Assembly: GCA_030265685.1 (NCBI GenBank)
Contig: JAJDGO010000013.1
Span: 1 to 37,240 of the forward strand
DNA length: 37,240 nt
Source: Bacteroidales bacterium OttesenSCG-928-M11
Lineage (GTDB): Bacteria; Bacteroidota; Bacteroidia; Bacteroidales; Azobacteroidaceae
Direction: 5' to 3'
Of the stretch, positions 8,022-16,662 are shown piece after piece. A program made the translations under genes and the position numbers. Under the pieces are notes generated by a model. That model was not told the origin of the DNA. It did not search any database and worked only from the letters and a program-made list of their open reading frames with translations. The stretch's first letter is position 1; each line of letters opens with the position of its first letter.

Positions 8022-9131
8022 TTATACAAGTCTTCTCAAGGCTTTGTCAACAAGCTTTAATATTGTGGTTGATTCTTTTTCCCAAGTTAAGTCTTTATTT
8101 GCTTGATGAAATCCTTCAAGCGGAGGAATGTTATTCATTAATTCTTTCACTTTCTCGGCTAAATATTCGCTTTCATAGTGATCGATGAGTATTCCTAAGT
8201 TATATTGTTGAACGATTCGTCTTACTTCCGGAAAATCTGTCGCTAATATGGGGATGCAGTTTCTTGTTAAGTCGAAAATGCGGTTAGGTAAAGAATAGTA
8301 ATAATTCAAACCTTTATTTTCTAAAAGGTTAATACCTATATCTGCCATTGTAGTATATGACGAAAGTTCTTCGAAAGGGACGCGTCCGGTAAAGATAACT
8401 CGATCGTTTAGTTTTTGTTTGTCAACTTTTGCTTTTAGTTCTTCTAAAATATCTCCTCCTCCTACAACCAAGAATACGTAATCGTCTAAGTAAGTCATAG
8501 CATCAATCATCCATTCTATTCCTCTTCCTATGTTTACCGCACCTTGATAAAGTATTATTTTCTTGTTTTTTAGCTTCTCGTTTTCTGTTGGTTTTGCTAT
8601 GGATTGTTTCTTTTTTTCGAAAGGAATGTTGCGAACAACCTCCATGTTTATTCCATACTTGGTTTTATATTCCTCTGCGATGGATTGACAAACGGTATAA
8701 CTGTATTTTAATTTAGGGAAAATAAAGTCTTCTATACGTTCCCAAATGCGTTTTACTTTGGGTCGTCCGAAGAGTTCTGGTAATTCCGGAAACATTTCGT
8801 GGGCATCGAATAGCAAAGGTTTGTTTCTAATGCTCGAGGCCAAGTAATTAGCGAGTAAAGTATCCGTATCATTCGAGAGGAATAAATCAGCCTTTTTGAA
8901 AAGTAGATAAAAGAACAGACGTATGTTATACTCCGTAAAAAACAAAAAAGTCTTATTAAATAGTAAAGGCATACGGAAAGTTTTGTACTCTCTGCTTAGT
9001 TTTGATTTGTTTTCAAGCCTGCGACCCACAAGAGTTACTTCGTGTCCGGCTTGAAATAAGCTTGTACATACTTTATGTACTCTTTGGTCTGTCAACAAAT
9101 CGTTTGTTACCGAAACTATTATTTTGGCCAT
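8022..9131 (-). CDS. GT4-type glycosyltransferase
   Basis: 369 residues with the two-domain GT-B plan. The N-terminal half opens with KIIVSVTNDLLTDQRVHKVC and has the acceptor-side segments LFLSNDTDTLLAN and LLFDAHEMFPELPE. The C-terminal nucleotide-sugar half has KKIILYQGAVNIGRGIEWMI and FTGRVPFEELSSYTTMADIG, then a hydrophobic GLNYYYSLPNRIFD in place of the usual E-x7-E stretch. No signal peptide is seen. It probably adds a sugar to a surface glycan or lipid; donor and acceptor are unknown. It follows the POT-type transporter gene with 6 bp between. Confidence 0.85.
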   Translation of the reverse strand: MAKIIVSVTNDLLTDQRVHKVCTSLFQAGHEVTLVGRRLENKSKLSREYKTFRMPLLFNKTFLFFTEYNIRLFFYLLFKKADLFLSNDTDTLLANYLASSIRNKPLLFDAHEMFPELPELFGRPKVKRIWERIEDFIFPKLKYSYTVCQSIAEEYKTKYGINMEVVRNIPFEKKKQSIAKPTENEKLKNKKIILYQGAVNIGRGIEWMIDAMTYLDDYVFLVVGGGDILEELKAKVDKQKLNDRVIFTGRVPFEELSSYTTMADIGINLLENKGLNYYYSLPNRIFDLTRNCIPILATDFPEVRRIVQQYNLGILIDHYESEYLAEKVKELMNNIPPLEGFHQANKDLTWEKESTTILKLVDKALRRLV

Positions 9132-9137
9132 TTCAGT

Positions 9138-10565
9138 TTAAACTAGTTTTTGTTTGTCTTTCCGTTTTGTAATTCTGTCGTAAGTAAACAAAGCGCATGC
9201 CGAAACAAGTCCTATTCCTACGAAGAAATACCATAAGTAGTGTGCATTTGCCGTAGCTGCTATATATTCGGAAGAAGAAGTATCCCCCATAAACCGTACG
9301 GAATTAGGATCCGGACAAAACTTTTCTAACAAAGCACCTCCTAAGATGAAGCCAAAGATAGAAGAAAAGAACGAATGTAGTTGGCTAAATCCGAGATAAA
9401 GTCCTTCTTCTCCCTTCGGGGATTGCAGAGAAAAGTATTCGAAATAACGAGGACTTATAAAACATTCGGCTAATGCTTGGAAAATAATACCCAATATCAT
9501 CATAAATGCTACCGGATGTAGACCTAAGATATAGTCGTTTCCGATCAGATTACCTCCCGCCATGATTAAAGCAGAAAATGGGATGATAAACATTCCTATT
9601 GTCATGGAGGTAATAGCTCTTCTTTTTTTCATCAAACTGGTTACAAAATTCACACAAAACACGACAATCAGTGGATTTACATTAGCATACCACCCAGGAG
9701 AAGCATCTTCTCCTACCATTCGGATAACATATTTCGGCATCGAAGCATAAAGCTGTTGCTGTACTATCCAAAATCCGGTAACAATTAGTATAAGTACGAG
9801 CAATCGCCCATTGGTTACAACTTTTACTAAGCCATTCCAAATTTCTCCGAAACTTTTTCCTTTCCCTTGTTCTTTATTCGTTTTATAAAGAAAAAACACG
9901 GTGATCAAAGCAATCAAACAAACGATCCCGGAGAAGTACTGAACGTATATCAATCCGCTATCTCCTAATGATTTTCTCAAAGGATCTACTACGGTTTTTC
10001 CTGTAAATGCTCCGATATTGACCATCATATAGAAAATAGAAAAGCCTTTTGCCCGGTTTTCGGAGGATGTTTCTTTCGCTACTGTTCCTGATATGACCGA
10101 TTTAATAAACGATCCTCCCAAAACTATTGAGAGCAGGGCGGGAATAAACGACCAACGTGCCACACTATTTTCTAATCCTGAAAAAATAGTCCTTGTATTG
10201 TCTCCGAATCCGTATGTAACTAAGCCCGAACTCTCCAAGAAAGTGGGAAGAAGAGCCAATCCTATGTATCCAACCGTAAGAAGACTGAAGGCAAATATAA
10301 TAGAAATCCGAAAACCTATTTTATCTGCCAGCGCTCCCGAAAACATAGGTAACAAATATAATAGGGCGGAAAATGTTCCGGCTATTATTCCTGCTTGGAA
10401 GTCTCCAAATCCCCAAACATTGGATAAGTATAAAGTAAGTGAAATAAAGAAAGCATAGTATGCCATTCGTTCGAATAGTTCGACCGAGTTTGCTACCCAA
10501 AAGGCTTGGGAAAAGCCTTTTAGTGATCCGAAGATGCCTTTCCCTTTTTTGTTTATAGTATTCAT
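9138..10565 (-). CDS. POT-family (proton-coupled oligopeptide type) MFS transporter
   Basis: 475 residues, about 12 or more transmembrane segments. The N-terminal helix carries VELFERMAYYAF (E29, E32, R33), the ExxERF-like signature of proton-coupled oligopeptide transporters, followed by MFS loop residues in GALADKIGFR. Family members import di- and tripeptides with protons across the inner membrane; the exact substrate is not readable. A large loop around TSSSEYIAATANAHY precedes the last helices. It is first in a two-gene unit with the glycosyltransferase (6-bp gap), an odd pairing that may reflect transcription rather than shared function. Confidence 0.85.
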   Translation of the reverse strand: MNTINKKGKGIFGSLKGFSQAFWVANSVELFERMAYYAFFISLTLYLSNVWGFGDFQAGIIAGTFSALLYLLPMFSGALADKIGFRISIIFAFSLLTVGYIGLALLPTFLESSGLVTYGFGDNTRTIFSGLENSVARWSFIPALLSIVLGGSFIKSVISGTVAKETSSENRAKGFSIFYMMVNIGAFTGKTVVDPLRKSLGDSGLIYVQYFSGIVCLIALITVFFLYKTNKEQGKGKSFGEIWNGLVKVVTNGRLLVLILIVTGFWIVQQQLYASMPKYVIRMVGEDASPGWYANVNPLIVVFCVNFVTSLMKKRRAITSMTIGMFIIPFSALIMAGGNLIGNDYILGLHPVAFMMILGIIFQALAECFISPRYFEYFSLQSPKGEEGLYLGFSQLHSFFSSIFGFILGGALLEKFCPDPNSVRFMGDTSSSEYIAATANAHYLWYFFVGIGLVSACALFTYDRITKRKDKQKLV

Positions 10566-10594
10566 TGATTTGTAGTTAGTAATTATTCAGAAGA

Positions 10595-10602
10595 CAAAGG
10601 TA
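10595..10602 (-). promoter_or_regulatory. -7 box for the POT transporter
   Basis: The complement reads TACCTTTG, 30 bp before the ATG. No TTG is seen at the expected -33 distance. Confidence 0.45.
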
Positions 10603-10640
10603 CGAAAACTTAGATAAAGTTTGACTGCCTGTAAAACCTT

Positions 10641-11270
10641 TTAGTCAACATAGGCCGCTTTTGTTGGATCGTTTTTATATTCGAACATCAAATCGATCTG
10701 AGTTTGCAAAACTCTTTCTTCGGAAAGAGGCGGAAGCGAGTCTTGTTTGAAAAATCCTTTGTCGAGAATATCAAATGCTTCCCTCATTTGACCTCCTATT
10801 ATTTCGCAAAGAATAAATATTTTGTAGGCATAATGGTTTGCCGGCGGATGATTATGACACTTTTTGTCCATAACTGCGAGTAGTCGGCCGGCTTTTACTT
10901 TTAGTCCGGTTTCTTCTTCTACTTCTTTTTCGGCCACTTCTTTGGGAGAAAAGCCCACATCTGCCCAACCTCCCGGCAAAGACCATAGTCCATCTGCCCG
11001 CTCTTTTACTAAAAGTATCTCGTCTTTTTCGTTAAAAATAACAGAACGGACGTCTACTTTCGGTGTCGTATACTCTTTTTCCAAGACATAAGTACTACGA
11101 ATTGCTTCTTCGGTTTGATTAGTGACGAGAGCTGTTAGTCGATCATTGAGTTTTAATAGTTCTTCGTACCGCTCTTTGTCGTATTCGTTGTCGACATAAA
11201 CAAGTCCGTTGCGCGACAAGGTTCTGATTTTTTGTGTGATAAGAAGTATTTCTTTATTTATATTCATCAT
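10641..11270 (-). CDS. NUDIX hydrolase with N-terminal helical domain (COG1051-like)
   Basis: 209 residues. Residues 1-65 are a helical N-terminal extension of the kind found in nucleoside-diphosphate-sugar hydrolases. The Nudix box runs from about 100 to 123: GGWADVGFSPKEVAEKEV then EEETGL. The first glutamate of the general consensus is replaced by F107, a substitution I recall from YjhB-like relatives, and the metal-binding EEE (118-120) is intact. Substrate, such as ADP-ribose or CDP-choline, is not determinable. Two adjacent ATGs exist; the outer one is used. It lies 32 bp behind uxuA and is probably cotranscribed. Confidence 0.85.
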   Translation of the reverse strand: MMNINKEILLITQKIRTLSRNGLVYVDNEYDKERYEELLKLNDRLTALVTNQTEEAIRSTYVLEKEYTTPKVDVRSVIFNEKDEILLVKERADGLWSLPGGWADVGFSPKEVAEKEVEEETGLKVKAGRLLAVMDKKCHNHPPANHYAYKIFILCEIIGGQMREAFDILDKGFFKQDSLPPLSEERVLQTQIDLMFEYKNDPTKAAYVD

Positions 11271-11302
11271 CTCAATCTCAATCTTTGAATTATAGTTGGC
11301 GA

Positions 11303-12472
11303 TTATAGTTTCAATTTTTTTATAGTTGCCATAACACCATCCATTTGTGCTAAGGCAAACATACGACCAACAAACGAGTATCCGGGATTATAAGCTTTGT
11401 TTCCGTCGTCTAACATCAAACGACCGTGATCAACTCGCATGGGTAAATTGGGATTTTCTTTTTCGAATATTTGAACAAGTTCAATAAGATGCCCACGCCC
11501 CTCAAGGTGAGAGGCCTCGATAAAGTTTCCATTTTCGAAAACATTAGTACTTCTTAGATGAACAAATTTGGTTCGGGAGGCAAACTTACGAGCCAAAGCG
11601 GGCACATCGTTGTGTATTCCGGCACTTAAAGAGCCTGCGCAAAACGTTAATCCATTATGAGTGTTGTCAACTGATTTTAGAAACCATTCAATATCTTCTT
11701 CGTTTGTAACAATTCGTGGTAATCCTAATAATTGATAAGGTGGATCATCGGGATGAACACACATGTCTATTTCGTACTGGTCGCATATAGGCATGATCTT
11801 TTCAAGAAAGTATTTCATATTATCACGCAATGCCTTCCGATCAATACCATCATATAGGGCAAGTAGTTGTTTGAATAAGGCAACCGGTTGTTTATCTTCT
11901 TCCGTAATATTGCCATTTACAAAACCTTGAGTTTTAATAATGATATTTTCGATTAGTTGTTCTTTCTCCGACTCGCTGATTGTTTTGTCCAAGTCTTTTG
12001 TTTTGTCGATGATTTCTTGGGAATAATCTTTTTCTGCGCCTTCTCGTTCGAGAATATACATATCAAAGTATGCAAATTGTACTCGATCGAAGTAAAGAGA
12101 CGAACTTCCATCGCTCCAAATATGGTTTAAGTCTGTCCTCGCCCAGTCTAAAACGGGCATAAAGTTGTAACAAATGGTTTTGATTCCGGCTTTACCTAAA
12201 TTTTCTAAGCTGATAATGTAGTTATCTATCAGTAGATCTCTGTCGGCTCCGGCGTATTTAATCGATTCACTAACAGGAAGACTTTCGACAACTGACCAAC
12301 GCAATCCGGCCTCTTCTATGTAATTCTTCATGTCGAGAATAGCTTCTATCGGCCAAATTTCACCATTCGGTATATCATGTAATGCCGTAACAATGCCTTC
12401 TACTCCTATTTGTCGAAGCATCGGTAACGTTATTTTGTCTTTTTTGCCAAACCATCTCCAAGTCTTTTCCAT
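11303..12472 (-). CDS. uxuA: Mannonate dehydratase
   Basis: 389 residues, the standard UxuA length. Recognisable segments are MEKTWRWFGKKDKITL, GVEGIVTALHDIPNGEIWP, WSVVESLPVSESIK, ICYNFMPVLDWARTDL, CVHPDDPPYQLLGLPRI, FCAGSLSAG, FVHLRST and the C-terminal MRVDHGR. The enzyme dehydrates D-mannonate to 2-keto-3-deoxygluconate in hexuronate breakdown, using a divalent metal in a TIM barrel. No other uronate genes are nearby. I find no clean TAnnTTTG box upstream; the region between it and the divergent tricorn gene holds the AAGTT array. Confidence 0.95.
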   Translation of the reverse strand: MEKTWRWFGKKDKITLPMLRQIGVEGIVTALHDIPNGEIWPIEAILDMKNYIEEAGLRWSVVESLPVSESIKYAGADRDLLIDNYIISLENLGKAGIKTICYNFMPVLDWARTDLNHIWSDGSSSLYFDRVQFAYFDMYILEREGAEKDYSQEIIDKTKDLDKTISESEKEQLIENIIIKTQGFVNGNITEEDKQPVALFKQLLALYDGIDRKALRDNMKYFLEKIMPICDQYEIDMCVHPDDPPYQLLGLPRIVTNEEDIEWFLKSVDNTHNGLTFCAGSLSAGIHNDVPALARKFASRTKFVHLRSTNVFENGNFIEASHLEGRGHLIELVQIFEKENPNLPMRVDHGRLMLDDGNKAYNPGYSFVGRMFALAQMDGVMATIKKLKL

Positions 12473-12547
12473 TGTATTACCGTATTTAGTTGTTTATTTG
12501 TTATTGTTTTATAACGAAAGGATGCCTTAATAATTGTTTCCTTTGCC

Positions 12548-12674
12548 AAGTAATACTCAAACATCGCTTAAGTTCTAGTATAACTTGGGTGAAGTTCTAG
12601 TATAACTTGGGTGAAGTTCTAGTAAAACTTAGGCAAAGTTCTAGTAAAACTTGAGTAAAGTTCTAGTAAAACTT
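12548..12674. repeat. Six-unit tandem array, exact 22-bp period (AAGTT class, forward)
   Basis: Units start at 12548 (degenerate), 12570, 12592, 12614, 12636 and 12658. Each is a 17-bp near-palindrome AAGTTCTAGTAWAACTT; the spacers between the five good units are GGGTG, GGGTG, AGGCA and GAGTA. The array occupies the centre of the 290-bp gap between divergent uxuA and the tricorn gene and ends 45 bp before the tricorn -7 box. Related arrays lie at 21961-22065 and 36937-36975. Confidence 0.92.
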
Positions 12675-12695
12675 TCATTTTCTCTTTGACTATCG

Positions 12696-12726
12696 TTTCG
12701 TAGCCCACGAATTTATTATATCTTTG
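12696..12726 (+). promoter_or_regulatory. Tricorn protease promoter
   Basis: TATCTTTG at 12719-12726 matches TAnnTTTG exactly; TTTC at 12696-12699 sits 19 bp upstream as a near-match to the -33 TTTG. The predicted start near 12731 gives a leader of about 32 nt. Confidence 0.6.
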
Positions 12727-12762
12727 AAGCACAAATCGATTAATCAATAAATATAATTACAT

Positions 12763-15700
12763 ATGAGAACCCTTAAATTGTTGTTCGTATTTCTGCTTTT
12801 GTCAAGCAGCTTGTTTGCCAATCCTCTTTGGATGAGGTATCCTTCCATATCTCCCGACGGGAAAATGATTGCTTTTAGTTATAAAGGTGATATTTATACC
12901 GTATCAAGTGGGGGAGGAGATGCCCGGCAAATTACAATGCACGAAGCTCATGATTATATGCCGGTGTGGAGTCCCGACTCAAAACAAATTGTTTTTGCAA
13001 GCAATCGCTTTGGAAATTTCGATTTATTTTTGATTTCGGCAGAAGGAGGAAATGTTAGCCGGATAACTACTTTCTCCGGAAACGAATATCCTTACTCTTT
13101 CTCTCCCGATGGAAAATCTATTCTTTATGGTGCTAATATTCAATTGCCGGCAGAGAGTGCTGCTTTCCCGTACAGACCTTTTAACGAGCTGTATAAAATA
13201 TCGATTCATGGCGGGCGTCCCGAACAACTTTTGGCAACTCATGCCGAAAACATCTCGATGTCTAAGGATGGAAATCGAATGATATACCAAAACAAAACCG
13301 GAATAGAAAACCAATGGCGCAAACATCATACTTCTTCTGTAACACGAGATATTATGATGTACGACTTTTCTCAAAACAAGTTTACTCATTTAATCAATAA
13401 TCCGGGCGAAGATACAAACCCGGTTTGGAGTCCGGATAATACAACTGTGTATTTTTTGAGCGAACGTTCGGGATCGTTTAACGTATATTCTTTCCCAATT
13501 GAAAATCCTTTGGAGGTAAAACAAGAAACTAATTTCAAAACTCATCCTATTCGTTTCTTATCTATAGCACAAACCGGAACGCTTTGCTTTGGATACGACG
13601 GCGAGATATACGTAAAAGGTAATACATCTAAACCTAATAAAGTGAAAATAAATATTGCCGAAGAAAACAAAAAGAACGACTCTTCTCCAATAAGAGGAGG
13701 TGGAGCGTCGGCAGTTTCCGCAGATGGAAAACAAGTTGCTTCGGTTGTTCGGGGAGAAATATTTGTATCTTCGACAGAATATAAGTACACAAAACGAATT
13801 ACTAACTCGGCCGAACAAGATAATTCTCCAAACTTTTCGCCCGATGGTAAAACATTGATCTATGCATCGGAAAAGTCGGGCATGTGGAACCTTTACAAAG
13901 CCACTATCGAAAGGGAAGAAGAAAACTATTTCTTTAATGCTACACTTGTAAAAGAAGAACTTCTTCTGAATGATGCCTCGAAAGAACGGATGTATCCTAA
14001 ATATTCGCCCGATGGTAAAGAGATTGCTTTCATCGAAGACCGTAAAAAATTGATGGTATACAATCTTGAAACCAAGAAAACTCGAATGATCACCGACGGA
14101 TCTTATCATCCGGGCACAACAGGGCGTATTTCTTATCAATGGTCGCCCGATAGCAAATGGTTTACCTTAACTTATACCGCAAACAAACACGATCCTTATA
14201 CCGATATAGGCTTGGTTAGCGCAGAAGGTGGCGAAATTACAAATCTTACCAATAGTGGTTACACAGACAGAAACCCAAAGTTTGTCTTAGAAGGCAACGC
14301 AATTTTATTTTCTTCCGAACGATATGGTATGCGTAACCATGCTTCTTGGGGATCTCTCGATGATGTTATGATCGTTTTCTTAAATCAAAAAGCATACGAC
14401 AAGTATCGTTTGAGCGAAGACGACTATAAGTTGCTTCAAGAAGAAGAGAAACTGAACAAAAAGAAAAACGACGACGCTAAAAAAGATAAAGAAGACGACA
14501 AGGATGATAAAGAAAAGAAAGACGAAAACAAAGACATTCTTGTTGAACTTAAAAATATTGAAGACCGGATTATTCGTATAACTCCACACTCTTCTAACTT
14601 AGGCGATGCCATGTTGAACAAAGACGGAGACAAGTTATACTATCTTGCCTCCTTTGAAAGTGGATATGATCTGTGGTCTATTAATACTCGTTCGCGCGAA
14701 ACTAAGTTAGAAATTAAAAATGCAGGAAATGGATCGCTTCAATTAGACAAAGAAGGTAAGACGTTATTTATGTTAGGTGGAAATCCTCAGAAAATAACTT
14801 TGGCAGGAAACAAAAAAGAATCGATAGCAGTATCCGCACAATTTGATATGGATTTAGCATCCGAACGAAAATATATGTTCAATCATGTCTGGACAGAAGA
14901 ACAAAAACGATTTTATGTAAAATCAATGCATGGGGTTGATTGGGATTTGATGAAGAAAACATATGAGAAATTTTTGCCATACATTAATAATAATTTCGAC
15001 TTAGCAGAAATGTTGAGCGAAATGTTGGGCGAACTGAATGTATCTCATACCGGAAGTTCGTTTTCGGGAGGGCGAACTAATTCGGACGAAACGGCTTCTT
15101 TGGGTATTCTCTTTTCCTGGAAATACGAAAAAGACGGTTTGTTGATCGATGAAATACTAGAAAAAGGACCGCTTGATAAAGATAACAGCAAGGCAAAGAA
15201 AGGAATAATCATCGAAAAGATCAACGGAGAAAAAATAGAATTAGGAAAAGATTTCTTCCCTTTCCTTAATAAAGTGGCAGGAAAAAACACATTGCTTTCT
15301 TTTTTCGACCCCGAAACGGGCGAGAGATGGGAAGAAGTAATCAAACCAATTACTTATGGCGCACAAAATAGTTTGCTTTATAATCGCTGGATCAAACAAC
15401 GTGAAGCAGAAGTTGAACGAGTTTCGAAAGGTCGTTTGGGTTACGTGCATATTCAAAGCATGAACGACCCAAGCTTTCGCACGGTCTATTCCGATATACT
15501 TGGGAAATACAACGATAAAGAAGGGATAGTTATCGACACTCGTTTTAATGGTGGAGGCCGATTACACGAAGACATTGAAACACTATTTAGCGGAAAAAAA
15601 TATTTCACACAAGTAGTCCGTGATGTAGAAGCTTGCGATATGCCAAGTCGCCGTTGGAATAAAGCATCTATTATGATTATTGGGGAAGCAAATTACTCCA

Positions 15701-15981
15701 ATGCACATGGAACTCCTTGGGTTTATAAACATAACGGAATAGGAAAACTTGTAGGAATGCCTGTTCCCGGTACAATGACTAGTGTAAATTGGGAAACATT
15801 ACAAGACCCAACCATGCTTTTTGGTATTCCGGTTACCGGTTATAAACTATCAGATGGGTCATATTTAGAGAATAAACAGTTAGAACCAGACTATAAAATT
15901 GCCAACGATCCGCAGATTCTTACAAAAGGAAGGGATCAGCAGATCGAAAAAGCAGTAGAACTCTTGTTGAATGATCTATAA
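12763..15981 (+). CDS. Tricorn-type protease, exported
   Basis: 1072 residues with signal peptide MRTLKLLFVFLLLSSSLFA, so it probably acts in the periplasm. Residues about 25-670 are TolB/WD40-like beta-propeller repeats (recurrent xxSPDGK and SPDSK turns), the gating propellers of tricorn. A lysine/aspartate-rich stretch at about 560-590 interrupts the second propeller. The C-terminal half has the tricorn core with S761-H762 in NVSHTG, a PDZ-like domain about 780-855, TRFNGGGRLHEDI and the nucleophile-region GEANYSNAHG with S979, matching the Ser-His and Ser positions of archaeal tricorn. The family cuts oligopeptides into small fragments. It is monocistronic with its own promoter. Confidence 0.9.
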   Translation: MRTLKLLFVFLLLSSSLFANPLWMRYPSISPDGKMIAFSYKGDIYTVSSGGGDARQITMHEAHDYMPVWSPDSKQIVFASNRFGNFDLFLISAEGGNVSRITTFSGNEYPYSFSPDGKSILYGANIQLPAESAAFPYRPFNELYKISIHGGRPEQLLATHAENISMSKDGNRMIYQNKTGIENQWRKHHTSSVTRDIMMYDFSQNKFTHLINNPGEDTNPVWSPDNTTVYFLSERSGSFNVYSFPIENPLEVKQETNFKTHPIRFLSIAQTGTLCFGYDGEIYVKGNTSKPNKVKINIAEENKKNDSSPIRGGGASAVSADGKQVASVVRGEIFVSSTEYKYTKRITNSAEQDNSPNFSPDGKTLIYASEKSGMWNLYKATIEREEENYFFNATLVKEELLLNDASKERMYPKYSPDGKEIAFIEDRKKLMVYNLETKKTRMITDGSYHPGTTGRISYQWSPDSKWFTLTYTANKHDPYTDIGLVSAEGGEITNLTNSGYTDRNPKFVLEGNAILFSSERYGMRNHASWGSLDDVMIVFLNQKAYDKYRLSEDDYKLLQEEEKLNKKKNDDAKKDKEDDKDDKEKKDENKDILVELKNIEDRIIRITPHSSNLGDAMLNKDGDKLYYLASFESGYDLWSINTRSRETKLEIKNAGNGSLQLDKEGKTLFMLGGNPQKITLAGNKKESIAVSAQFDMDLASERKYMFNHVWTEEQKRFYVKSMHGVDWDLMKKTYEKFLPYINNNFDLAEMLSEMLGELNVSHTGSSFSGGRTNSDETASLGILFSWKYEKDGLLIDEILEKGPLDKDNSKAKKGIIIEKINGEKIELGKDFFPFLNKVAGKNTLLSFFDPETGERWEEVIKPITYGAQNSLLYNRWIKQREAEVERVSKGRLGYVHIQSMNDPSFRTVYSDILGKYNDKEGIVIDTRFNGGGRLHEDIETLFSGKKYFTQVVRDVEACDMPSRRWNKASIMIIGEANYSNAHGTPWVYKHNGIGKLVGMPVPGTMTSVNWETLQDPTMLFGIPVTGYKLSDGSYLENKQLEPDYKIANDPQILTKGRDQQIEKAVELLLNDL

Positions 15982-16083
15982 TCTTTTTCATCTTGAACAA
16001 AATCATATCATTCTTGTTATATTACCGAACGCAACTAAAAGCATAAGTAAAAACAAATAAACACAATTAAACAAATAAAGAAG

Positions 16084-16488
16084 ATGAAAAAAATGATGAG
16101 TCTCCTGTTAGTTGCAGGAATGTTATTCGCAATGAGTGCATGTAGTAAGGAAACTAAAAATGATCCTCGTCCGGATTTGCAAGATGCTAAAGAGTCTGTG
16201 GAAAAAGCAGCCGACAAAGCAGTCGAAAATGTAAAAGAATCATTAGACGAAACAAAAGAAACAACACAAATAGTTACTGAAACTGCAACCGAAAACGTAA
16301 AGGAAGCTTGGGAAGAAACAAAACAAGCGGCCCAAGAAGACGTTAAACAAATCAAAGAAGATGCTAAAGAATTGGGAGATGCAATCTCAAACAAAGCAAA
16401 TGAAGTTGGAAACGATATAAAAGAATCGTTAGATAAAACAAAAAAAGACATAAACAAAGAAGTAGATAAACTACAAGGACAAAAATAA
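16084..16488 (+). CDS. Small charged helical lipoprotein
   Basis: 134 residues. The signal peptide ends in a lipobox AMSAC, so C20 should be lipidated. The rest is one long amphipathic helix built of repeats of Glu, Lys, Ala, Thr and Asp such as ESVEKAADKAVENVKESLDE and TENVKEAWEETKQAAQEDV, similar in style to LEA-like or apolipoprotein-like proteins. No enzyme motif is present. An envelope stress or membrane-shielding role is a guess. It lies 102 bp after the tricorn gene and is closed by a strong terminator. Confidence 0.75.
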   Translation: MKKMMSLLLVAGMLFAMSACSKETKNDPRPDLQDAKESVEKAADKAVENVKESLDETKETTQIVTETATENVKEAWEETKQAAQEDVKQIKEDAKELGDAISNKANEVGNDIKESLDKTKKDINKEVDKLQGQK

Positions 16489-16518
16489 AAGAAAATAAAG
16501 AATTTAAGAAAAGAAGGG

Positions 16519-16554
16519 AGATGGACTGCTCGTGAGAGTAGTCCATCTCTTTTT
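16519..16554 (+). terminator. Intrinsic terminator after the helical lipoprotein gene
   Basis: Stem arms AGATGGACT (16519-16527) and AGTCCATCT (16540-16548) enclose a partly paired 12-nt loop and are followed by CTTTTT. Confidence 0.85.
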
Positions 16555-16601
16555 AGGTATAACATTGAATCAATAAACAGGAATATCAATTATCCGCCTT
16601 T

Positions 16602-16630
16602 TTTGATTTGAAAAAATAAACTTACCTTTG
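16602..16630 (+). promoter_or_regulatory. Promoter of the PQQ-propeller gene
   Basis: TACCTTTG at 16623-16630 matches the -7 consensus; TTTG at 16602-16605 lies 17 bp upstream, slightly closer than usual. The ATG is 32 bp beyond the box. Confidence 0.55.
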
Positions 16631-16662
16631 TCGAAACTATAAATCCTTAAAATCATAAACTT

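Noticed and set aside
10621-10648. Inverted repeat TTGACT/AGTCAA at the NUDIX stop codon as a terminator
   Set aside because: The stem is 6 bp with a long loop and there is no U-tract on the relevant strand.
12548-12674. CRISPR array
   Set aside because: Spacers are only 5 bp and themselves similar, the repeat is 17 bp, and no cas gene is in the window.
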